From: Calliopsis andreniformis
Taxonomy: Eukaryota > Arthropoda > Insecta > Hymenoptera > Andrenidae
NCBI RefSeq assembly: GCF_051401765.1
Contig: NW_027480422.1
Coordinates: 23,144,001 to 23,208,000, forward strand
Length of the DNA: 64,000 nucleotides
Direction: 5' to 3'
How positions within the stretch are numbered: position 1 is the stretch's first letter; the number at the start of each line of letters is the position of its first letter. Both the position numbers and the translations under genes were made by a program. Shown here one piece after another: positions 52,481 through 63,300 of the stretch. The notes under the pieces are model-generated. The model was not told the origin of the DNA and made no database searches. It worked only from the letters and a program-made list of their open reading frames with translations.

Positions 52481-53153
52481 GGTGCTCCAGGCGTTGACTT
52501 CTTAGGCCCTAACTATTGGATCTGGTGGACCAACGCCCTAGTGTGAAGCCTAGGTTGCCCGGAACGTAGAAATGACCATTACTTCCACACTGATTGCAAT
52601 TATTCATATTATACAGTGGAAACACTGTTTTATTTATGTTGTATTTTATGCTTCTGGCATTGACTTCTAAGGCCCTAACTATTCGATGTGGTTGAGCAAC
52701 GCCCTAGAGTGAAGCCTAGATTGCCCGGAACATAGAAATGACCATAGCTTTCATACTGGTTGCAATTATTCGTTTTATACGATGGAAAAACTGTCGTATT
52801 TATTTTGTATTTGGTGCTCCTGGCGTTGACTTCTTAGGCCCTAGCTATTGGATCTGGTGGAGCAGCGCCCTAGGGTGAAGCCTAGGTTGCCCGGAACGTG
52901 GAAATGACCATAACTATCAGACTGGTTGCAATTACTCGTTTTATACGATGGAAAGACTGTTGTATTTATATTGTATTGTACAGTTATGGCGTTGTGTTCT
53001 AGGGCCGTAGCTATTCGTTGTGGTTGAGCAACGCCCTAGAGTGTACCCTAGGTTGCCCGGAATGTAGAAATGACCATCACTTTCACACTGGTTGCAATTA
53101 TTCTTGTTTGACGATGGAAAAACTGTTGTATTTATTTTGTATTTTATGCCTCT

Positions 53154-53201
53154 GGCGTTGACTCCTAAGGCCGTAGCTATTCGATGTGGTGGAGCAACGC
53201 C
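53154..53201 (+). other. Dyad 1 in a representative monomer
   Basis: GGCGTTG at 53,154-53,160 is the exact reverse complement of CAACGCC at 53,195-53,201, with 34 bases between. In consensus coordinates these are bases 95-101 and 136-142. Both arms are present in most monomers of blocks B to E. It could form a hairpin or cruciform or bind a dimeric protein; neither is shown by sequence. Confidence 0.75.
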
Positions 53202-53222
53202 CTAGAGTGAAGCCTAGGTTGC
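53194..53222 (+). other. Dyad 2 hairpin in a representative monomer
   Basis: GCAAC (53,194-53,198) pairs with GTTGC (53,218-53,222), and CTAG (53,202-53,205) pairs with CTAG (53,214-53,217). This gives nine base pairs with a three-base bulge on one side and an eight-base loop (AGTGAAGC). It shares CAAC with dyad 1, so the two folds exclude each other. The standard haplotype keeps it; the CCTATG haplotype of block A does not. Confidence 0.72.
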
Positions 53223-55798
53223 CCGGAACGTTGAAATGACCATGTCTTTCACACTGGTTGCAATTATTCCTGTCATACGATGGAAAAACTGTTGTACTTA
53301 TATTATATTTTATGCTTCAGGCGTTGACTTCTAAGGGCGTAGCTATTCGGCGTGGTGGAGAAACGCCCTAGAGTGAAGCCTAGGTTGCCCGGAACGTAGA
53401 AATGACCATACCTTTCACACTGGTTGCAATTATTCCTGTTATACAAGGGAAAAACTGTTGTATTTATATTGTATTTTATGCTTCTGGCGTTGACTTCCTG
53501 CGCCCTAACTATTCTAACTGGAGGAGCAACGCCCTAGAGTGAAGCCTAGGTTGCCCGGAATGCAGAAATGACCATCACTTTCACACTGGTGGCAATTATT
53601 CCTGTTATACGATGGACAAACTGTTGGATTTTTAATGTACTTTATGCTTCTGGCGTTGACTACTAAGGCCCTATGTATTCGATCTGGTGGAGCAATGCCT
53701 CAGTGTTAAGTCTAGGATGCCCGGAACGTAGAAATGACCGTTACTTTCACACTGTTTGCAAATGTACATTATATACGGTGGAAAAGCTGTTGTATTTATA
53801 TTGTATTTTATGCTTCTGGCGTTGACTTCTTAGGCCCTAACTATTTGATCTGGTGGAGCACCGCCCTATAGTGAAGCCTAGGTTGCCCGGAACGTAGAAA
53901 TGACCATAACTTTCACACTGGTTTCAATTATTCGTTTTATACAATGGAAAAACTGTTCTATTTATTTTGTATTTTATGCTTCGGGCGTTGACTTCTATGG
54001 CCCTAACTATTCGATCTGGTGGAGCAACGCCCTAGAGTGAAGCCTAGGTTTCGCGGAACGTAGAAATGACCATAACATTCATACTGGTTGCAATTCTTCG
54101 TTTTATACGATGCATAGACTGTTGTATTTATTTTGTATTTTATGCCTCTGGCATTGACTCCTAAGGCCGTAGCTATTCGATGTGGTGGAGCAACGCCCTA
54201 GAGTAAAGCCTAGGTTGCCCGGAACGTAGAAATGACCATGTCTTTCACACTGTTTGCAATTATTCCTGTTATACGATTCAAAAACTGTTGTATTTATATT
54301 GTATTTTATGCTTCTGGCGTTGACTTCTAAGGCCGGAGCTATTCGATGAGGTGGAGCAACGCCCTAGAGTGAAGCTTAGGTTGCGCGGAACGTAGAAATG
54401 ACCATACCTTTCACACTGGTAGCAATTATTCCTGTTATACAAGGGAAAAACTGTTGTATTTATATTGTATTTTATGCTTCTGGATTGACTTCCTGTGCCC
54501 TAGCTATTCTATCTGGAGGAGCAACGCCCTAGAGTGAAGCCTAGGTTGCCGGGAATGCAGAAATGACATTCACTTTCACACTGGTGGCAATTATTCCTGT
54601 TATACGATGGACAAACTGTTGTACATATATCGTATTTTATGCTTCTGGCATTGCCTTCTTAGGCCCTAACTATTCGACCTGGTGGAGCAACGCCCTATGG
54701 TGAAGTCTAGGTTGTCCGGAACGTAGAAATGACCATTACTTCCACACTGTTTGCAATTAATCATTTTATACAATGGAAAAACTGTTGCATTTGTATTGTT
54801 TTTTATAGTTATGGCGTTGACTTCTAAGTCCCTAGCTATTCGATCTCGTGGAGCAACGCCCTAGAGTGAAAACTAGGTTGCCCGGAACGTAGAAATGACC
54901 ATTACTTTCACACTGAATGCAAATATACATTATTCACGATGGAATAGCTGTAGTATTTATATTGTATTTTATGATTCTGGCGTTGACTAATTTGGCCCTA
55001 CCTATTTGATCTGGTAGAGCACCGACCTAGAGTGAAGCTTAGGTTTCCCGGCACGTAGAAAAGACCATTACCTTCACACTGGTTGCAATTATTCATGTTT
55101 TACGATGGAAAAACTGTTGCATCTTTACTGTATTTTATGCTTCGGTCGCTGACTTGTAAGGCCCTAACTATTCGATCTGGTGGAGCAACGCCCTAGTGTG
55201 AAGCCTAGGTTGCCCGGGACGTACAAATGACCATACCTTTCACAGTCGAGCAATTATTCGTTTTAAACGATGGAAAAACTATTGTATTTATTTTGTATTT
55301 TATGCTTCTGGCGTTGACTTCATAGGCCCTAACTATTCGATCTGTTCGAGCAGCGTCCCAGAGTGAAGCCTTGGTCGCCCGGAACGTTGAAATGACCATC
55401 ACTTTCACACTGTTTGCGATTATTCATTTTATACGATGGTAAAACTGTTGTACATACATCGTATTTTCTGCTTCAGTCGTTGACTTCTTAGGCCCTAACT
55501 ATTCGATCAGGTGGAGCAACGCCCTAGGGTGAAGCCTAGGTTGCGCGGAACGTAGAAATGACCATAACTTTCACACTGGTTTCAATTATTCGTTTTATAC
55601 GATGGAAAAACTGTTGTATTTATATTGTACTTTATGCTTCAGGCGTTGACTTCTTAGGCCCTAACCATTCGCTCTGGTGGAACAACGCCCTAGGGTGATG
55701 CCTAGGTTGCCCGCATAGTAGAAATGACCATTACTTGCACACTGGTTGCAATTATTCGTATTATACGATGGAAAATCTGTTGTATTTATTTTTAATTT

Positions 55799-58700
55799 GG
55801 TGCTCCAGGCGTTGACTTCTTAGGCCCTAACTATTGGATCTGGTGGACCAACGCCCTAGTGTGAAGCCTAGGCTGCCCGGAACGTAGAAATGACCATTAC
55901 TTCCACACTGATTGCAATTATTCATATTATACAGTGGAAACACTGTTTTATTTATGTTGTATTTTATGCTTCTGGCGTTGACTTCCTGCGCCCTAACTAT
56001 TCTAACTGGAGGAGCAACGCCCTAGAGTGAAGCCTAGGTTGCCCGGAATGCAGAAATGACCATCACTTTCACACTGGTGGCAATTATTCCTGTTATACGA
56101 TGGACAAACTGTTGGATTTTTAATGTACTTTATGCTTCTGGCGTTGACTACTAAGGCCCTATGTATTCGATCTGGTGAAGCAATGCCTCAGTGTTAAGTC
56201 TAGGATGCCCGGAACGTAGAAATGACCGTTACTTTCACACTGTTTGCAAATGTACATTATATACGATGGAAAAGCTGTTGTATTTATATTGTATTTTATG
56301 CTTCTGGCGTTGACTTCTTAGGCCCTAACTATTTGATCTGGTGGAGCACCGCCCTGTAGTGAGGCCTAGGTTGCCCGGAACGTAGAAAAAACCATAACTT
56401 TCACACTGGTTTCAATTATTCGTTTTATACAATGGAAAAACTGTTCTATTTATTTTGTATTTTATGCTTCTGGCATTGACTTCTAAGGCCCTAACTATTC
56501 GATGTGGTTGAGCAACGCCCTAGAGTGAAGCCTAGATTGCCCGGAACATAGAAATGACCATAGCTTTCATACTGGTTGCAATTATTCGTTTTATACGATG
56601 GAAAAACTGTCGTATTTATTTTGTATTTGGTGCTCCTGGCGTTGACTTCTTAGGCCCTAGCTATTGGATCTGGTGGAGCAGCGCCCTAGGGTGAAGCCTA
56701 GGTTGCCCGGAACGTGGAAATGACCATAACTATCAGACTGGTTGCAATTACTCGTTTTATACGATGGAAAGACTGTTGTATTTATATTGTATTGTACAGT
56801 TATGGCGTTGTGTTCTAGGGCCGTAGCTATTCGTTGTGGTTGAGCAACGCCCTAGAGTGTACCCTAGGTTGCCCGGAATGTAGAAATGACCATCACTTTC
56901 ACACTGGTTGCAATTATTCTTGTTTGACGATGGAAAAACTGTTGTATTTATTTTGTATTTTATGCCTCTGGCGTTGACTCCTAAGGCCGTAGCTATTCGA
57001 TGTGGTGGAGCAACGCCCTAGAGTGAAGCCTAGGTTGCCCGGAACGTTGAAATGACCATGTCTTTCACACTGGTTGCAATTATTCCTGTTATACGATGGA
57101 AAAACTGTTGTACTTATATTATATTTTATGCTTCAGGCGTTGACTTCTAAGGGCGTAGCTATTCGGCGTGGTGGAGAAACGCCCTAGAGTGAAGCCTAGG
57201 TTGCCCGGAACGTAGAAATGACCATACCTTTCACACTGGTTGCAATTATTCCTGTTATACAAGGGAAAAACTGTTGTATTTATATTGTATTTTATGCTTC
57301 TGGCGTTGACTTCCTGCGCCCTAACTATTCTAACTGGAGGAGCAACGCCCTAGAGTGAAGCCTAGGTTGCCCGGAATGCAGAAATGACCATCACTTTCAC
57401 ACTGGTGGCAATTATTCCTGTTATACGATGGACAAACTGTTGGATTTTTAATGTACTTTATGCTTCTGGCGTTGACTACTAAGGCCCTATGTATTCGATC
57501 TGGTGGAGCAATGCCTCAGTGTTAAGTCTAGGATGCCCGGAACGTAGAAATGACCGTTACTTTCACACTGTTTGCAAATGTACATTATATACGGTGGAAA
57601 AGCTGTTGTATTTATATTGTATTTTATGCTTCTGGCGTTGACTTCTTAGGCCCTAACTATTTGATCTGGTGGAGCACCGCCCTGTAGTGAAGCCTAGGTT
57701 GCCCGGAACGTAGAAATGACCATAACTTTCACACTGGTTTCAATTATTCGTTTTATACAATGGAAAAACTGTTCTATTTATTTTGTATTTTATGCTTCGG
57801 GCGTTGACTTCTATGGCCCTAACTATTCGATCTGGTGGAGCAACGCCCTAGAGTGAAGCCTAGGTTTCGCGGAACGTAGAAATGACCATAACATTCATAC
57901 TGGTTGCAATTCTTCGTTTTATACGATGCATAGACTGTTGTATTTATTTTGTATTTTATGCCTCTGGCATTGACTCCTAAGGCCGTAGCTATTCGATGTG
58001 GTGGAGCAACGCCCTAGAGTAAAGCCTAGGTTGCCCGGAACGTAGAAATGACCATGTCTTTCACACTGTTTGCAATTATTCCTGTTATACGATTCAAAAA
58101 CTGTTGTATTTATATTGTATTTTATGCTTCTGGCGTTGACTTCTAAGGCCGGAGCTATTCGATGAGGTGGAGCAACGCCCTAGAGTGAAGCTTAGGTTGC
58201 GCGGAACGTAGAAATGACCATACCTTTCACACTGGTAGCAATTATTCCTGTTATACAAGGGAAAAACTGTTGTATTTATATTGTATTTTATGCTTCTGGA
58301 TTGACTTCCTGTGCCCTAGCTATTCTATCTGGAGGAGCAACGCCCTAGAGTGAAGCCTAGGTTGCCGGGAATGCAGAAATGACATTCACTTTCACACTGG
58401 TGGCAATTATTCCTGTTATACGATGGACAAACTGTTGTACATATATCGTATTTTATGCTTCTGGCATTGCCTTCTTAGGCCCTAACTATTCGACCTGGTG
58501 GAGCAACGCCCTATGGTGAAGTCTAGGTTGTCCGGAACGTAGAAATGACCATTACTTCCACACTGTTTGCAATTAATCATTTTATACAATGGAAAAACTG
58601 TTGCATTTGTATTGTTTTTTATAGTTATGGCGTTGACTTCTAAGTCCCTAGCTATTCGATCTCGTGGAGCAACGCCCTAGAGTGAAAACTAGGTTGCCCG

Positions 58701-59614
58701 GAACGTAGAAATGACCATTACTTTCACACTGAATGCAAATATACATTATTCACGATGGAATAGCTGTAGTATTTATATTGTATTTTATGATTCTGGCGTT
58801 GACTAATTTGGCCCTACCTATTTGATCTGGTAGAGCACCGACCTAGAGTGAAGCTTAGGTTTCCCGGCACGTAGAAAAGACCATTACCTTCACACTGGTT
58901 GCAATTATTCATGTTTTACGATGGAAAAACTGTTGCATCTTTACTGTATTTTATGCTTCGGTCGCTGACTTGTAAGGCCCTAACTATTCGATCTGGTGGA
59001 GCAACGCCCTAGTGTGAAGCCTAGGTTGCCCGGGACGTACAAATGACCATACCTTTCACAGTCGAGCAATTATTCGTTTTAAACGATGGAAAAACTATTG
59101 TATTTATTTTGTATTTTATGCTTCTGGCGTTGACTTCATAGGCCCTAACTATTCGATCTGTTCGAGCAGCGTCCCAGAGTGAAGCCTTGGTCGCCCGGAA
59201 CGTTGAAATGACCATCACTTTCACACTGTTTGCGATTATTCATTTTATACGATGGTAAAACTGTTGTACATACATCGTATTTTCTGCTTCAGTCGTTGAC
59301 TTCTTAGGCCCTAACTATTCGATCAGGTGGAGCAACGCCCTAGGGTGAAGCCTAGGTTGCGCGGAACGTAGAAATGACCATAACTTTCACACTGGTTTCA
59401 ATTATTCGTTTTATACGATGGAAAAACTGTTGTATTTATATTGTACTTTATGCTTCAGGCGTTGACTTCTTAGGCCCTAACCATTCGCTCTGGTGGAACA
59501 ACGCCCTAGGGTGATGCCTAGGTTGCCCGCATAGTAGAAATGACCATTACTTGCACACTGGTTGCAATTATTCGTATTATACGATGGAAAATCTGTTGTA
59601 TTTATTTTTAATTT
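55799..59614 (+). repeat. Block D unit 2, 23-mer (3,816 bp)
   Basis: This unit equals unit 1 plus a three-monomer insertion. Most landmarks are shifted by 3,816 bp from unit 1: 52,741 to 56,557, 54,481 to 58,297 and 55,241 to 59,057. Both one-base deletion markers are present. Equivalent monomers are nearly identical to unit 1. Confidence 0.9.
55976..56473 (+). repeat. Three-monomer insertion in block D unit 2
   Basis: From about 55,976 unit 2 departs from unit 1 order and follows 53,488 onward (CTTCCTGCGCCC, AATGCAGAAATG, GGTGGCAATTATTCC) with a shift of 2,488 bp. Near 56,461 it rejoins the expected order (equivalent to 52,645). The extra length, 498 bp, is exactly three monomers and accounts for 3,816 less 3,318. 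Confidence 0.85.
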
Positions 59615-60350
59615 GGTGCTCCAGGCGTTGACTTCTTAGGCCCTAACTATTGGATCTGGTGGACCAACGCCCTAGTGTGAAGCCTAGGCTGCCCGGAACG
59701 TAGAAATGACCATTACTTCCACACTGATTGCAATTATTCATATTATACAGTGGTAACACTGTTTTATTTATGTTGTATTTTATGCTTCTGGCATTGACTT
59801 CTAAGGCCCTAACTATTCGATGTGGTTGAGCAACGCCCTAGAGTGAAGCCTAGATTGCCTGGAACGTAGAAATGACCATAGCTTTCATACTGGTTGCAAT
59901 TATTCGTTTTATACGATGGAAAAACTGTCGTATTTATTTTGTATTTGGTGCTCCTGGCGTTGACTTCTTAGGCCCTAGCTATTGGATCTGGTGGAGCAGC
60001 GCCCTAGGGTGAAGCCTAGGTTGCCCGGAACGTGGAAATGACCATAACTATCAGACTGGTTGCAATTACTCGTTTTATACGATGGAAAGACTGTTGTATT
60101 TATATTGTATTGTACAGTTATGGCGTTGTGTTCTAGGGCCGTAGCTATTCGTTGTGGTTGAGCAACGCCCTAGAGTGTACCCTAGGTTGCCCGGAACGTT
60201 GAAATGACCATGTCCTTCACACTGGTTGCAATTATTCCTGTTATACGATGGAAAAACTGTTGTACTTATATTATATTTTATGCTTCAGGCGTTGACTTCT
60301 AAGGGCGTAGCTATTCGGCGTGGTGGAGAAATGCCCTAGAGTGAAGCCTA
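59615..60350 (+). repeat. Block D unit 3, truncated
   Basis: The unit starts at GGTGCTCCAG (59,615) and follows unit 1 closely. The shift from unit 1 changes from 7,134 to 6,968 bp near 60,190, so one monomer is missing. Matching ends near 60,350, where GGAAAGTAG starts a block B type monomer. Confidence 0.85.
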
Positions 60351-63300
60351 GGTTGCCCGGAAAGTAGAAATGACCATTACATCTACACTGTTTGCAATTA
60401 TTCATTTTATACAATGGAAAAACTGTGATATCTATATTGTTTTTTATAGTTATGGCGTTGACTTCTAAGGCCGTAGCCATTCGATGTGGTGGAGCAATGC
60501 CCTAGAGCGAAGCCTAGGATGCCCGCAACGTATAAATGGCCATATTTTTCACACTGTTTGCAATTATTCCTGTTATACGATTGAAAAACTGTTGTATTTA
60601 TATTGTATTTTATGCTTCTGGCGTTGACTTCTAAGGCCGCAGCTATTCGATGTGGTGGAGCAACACCCTAGAGTGAAGCCTAGGTTGCCCGGAATGCAGA
60701 AATGACCATCACCTTCACACTGGTGGCAATTATTCCTGTTATACGATGGACAAACAGTTGGATTTTTAATGTACTTTATGCTTCTGGCGTTGACATCTAA
60801 GGCCCTATGTATTCGATCTGGTGGAGCAATGTCTCAGTGTTAAGTCTAGGATTCCCGGAACGTAGAAATGGCCGTTACTTTCACACTGGTTGCAATTACT
60901 CATTTTATGCGATGGAAAAACCGTTGTACATATATCGTATTTTATGCTTCTGGCATTGACTTCTTAGGCCCTAACTATTCGATCTGGTGGAGTAACGCCC
61001 TAGGGTGAAGTCTAGGTTGCCCGGAACGTAGAAATGACCATAACTATCAGACTGGTTGCAATTATTCGTTTTATACGATGCATAGACTGTTGTATTTATA
61101 TTGTATTTTATGGTTATGGCGTTGTCTTCTAGGGCCGTAGCTATTCGATGTGGTTGAGCAACGCCCTAGAGTGAAGCCTAGGTTGCCCGGAACGTAGAAA
61201 TGACCATTACTTCCACACTGTTTGCAATTATTCGTTTTATACGATGGAAAGACTGTTGTACATATATCGTATTTTATGCTTCTGGCATTGACTTCTTAGG
61301 CCCTAACTATTCGATCTGGTGGAGCCACGCCTTAGGGTGAAGCCTAGGTTGCCCTGAACGTAGAAATAACCATAACTTTCATACTGGTTGCAATTATTCG
61401 TTTTATACAACGGAAAAACTGTTGTATTTATATTGTATTTTATGCTTCAGGCGTTGACTTCTTAGGCCCTAAGTATTCGCTCAGGTGGAACAACGCCCTA
61501 GAGTGATGCCTAGATTGCCCGGAACGTAGAAATGACCATACCTTTCACACTGGTTGCAATTATTCCTGTTATACAAGGGAATAACTGTTGTATTTATAGT
61601 GTATTTTATGCTTCTGGCGTTGACTTCTGAGGCCCTAGCTATTCGATCTGGTGGAGCAAAGCCCTAGAGTGAAGCCTAGACTGTCCGGAACATACAAATG
61701 ACAAATACCTTTACGCTTGTTGCAATTATTCCTATTATACGATGAAAAAACTGTTGAATTTTTATTGTATTTTATGCTTCAGGCGTTGACTTCTAAGGCC
61801 GTAGCTATTCGATGTGGTGGAGCAACGCCCTAGAGTGAAGCCTAGGTTGCCCGGAACGTGGAAATGACCATTACTTTCACACTGGTTGCAATTATTCGCT
61901 TTATACGATGGAAAAAGTGTTGTACATAAATCGTATTTTATTCTTCTGGCGTTGACTTCATAGGACCTGACAATTCGATCTGGTGGAACAACGCCATAGA
62001 GCCAAGACTAGGTTGCCCGGAACGTAGAAATGAACATGCCTTTCACACTCGAGCAATTATTCGTTTTAGACGATGGAAAAACTATTGTATCAATTTGGAA
62101 TTTTATGCCTCTGGCGTTGACTTCTTATGCCCTAACTATTCGATCTGGTGGAACAACGCCCTAGAGTGAAGCCTAGGTTGCCCGGAACGTAGAAATGACC
62201 ATCACTTTCACACTGGTTGCATTTATTCCTGTTATACGACGGAAAAACTGTTGTATCTATATTGTGTTTTATGCTTTGGGCGTTGACTTCTATGGCCCTA
62301 CCTATTCGATCTGGTGGAGCAACGCCATAGAGTCAAGCCTAGGTTGCCCGTAGCGTAGACATGAACATAACTTTCACACTGGTTGAAATTATTCCTATTA
62401 TACGTTGGAAAAGCTGTTGTATTTATATTGTATTTCATGCTTCTGGCGTAGACGTCTAAGGCCCGAACTATGCGATCTCGTGGAGCAACGCCCTGGAGTG
62501 AAAACTAGGTTGCCCGGAACGTAGAAATGACCATTACTTTCACACTGTTTGCAAATATACATTATATACGATGGAATAGCTGTAGTATTTAAATTGTATT
62601 TTATGCTTCATGCGTTGACTTCTAAGGCCGTAGCTATTCGATGTGGTGGAGCGATGCCCCAGAGTGAAGCCTAGGTTTCCCGGAACGTGGAAATGTCCAT
62701 TACTTTCACACTGTTTGCAATTATTCGTTTTATACGATGGAAAAACTTTTGTATTTATTTTGTATATGGTACTTCTGGCGTTGACTTCTTAGGCCCTAAC
62801 TATTGGATCTGGTGGACCAACGCCCTAGAGTGAAGCGTAGGTTGCCCGAAACGTAGAAATGACCATTACTTTCACTCTCGTTACAATTATTCATGCTAAA
62901 CGATGGAAAAGATGTTGTATTTTTATTGTATTTGATGCTTCTGGCGTTGACTTCTTTTGCCCTAACTATTGGATCTGGTGGAGCAACGCCCTAGAGTGAA
63001 GCCTAGGTTGCCCTGAACGTAGAAATGACCATCACTTTCACACTGGTTGCAATTATTCCTGTTATACGTGGGAAAGGCTGCTGTATTTATATTGTATTTT
63101 ATGCTTCTGGCGTTGACTTCTGAGGCCCTAGCTATTCGATCTGGTGGTGCAACGCCCTAGAGTGAAGCCTAGACTGCCCAGAAGATACAAATGAAATTTC
63201 CTTCACGCTTGTTGCAATAATTCCTGTTATACGATGAAAGAACTGTTGTATTTTTATTGTATTTTATGCTTCAGGCGTTGAGTTCTAAGGCCGTAGCTAT

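Larger units (their letters stand above)
52481..55798 (+). repeat. Block D unit 1, 20-mer (3,318 bp)
   Basis: GGTGCTCCAG with the preceding AATCTGTTGTATTTATTTT form at 52,481 recurs at 55,799, a shift of 3,318 bp (20 monomers less 2 bp). The two missing bases are visible as separate 1-bp deletions: CTTCTGGATTGAC at 54,476-54,488 and CACAGTCGAGC at 55,241-55,251. The unit contains block C type monomers as well (GCAAATGTACATTATATACG near 53,757). Confidence 0.88.
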
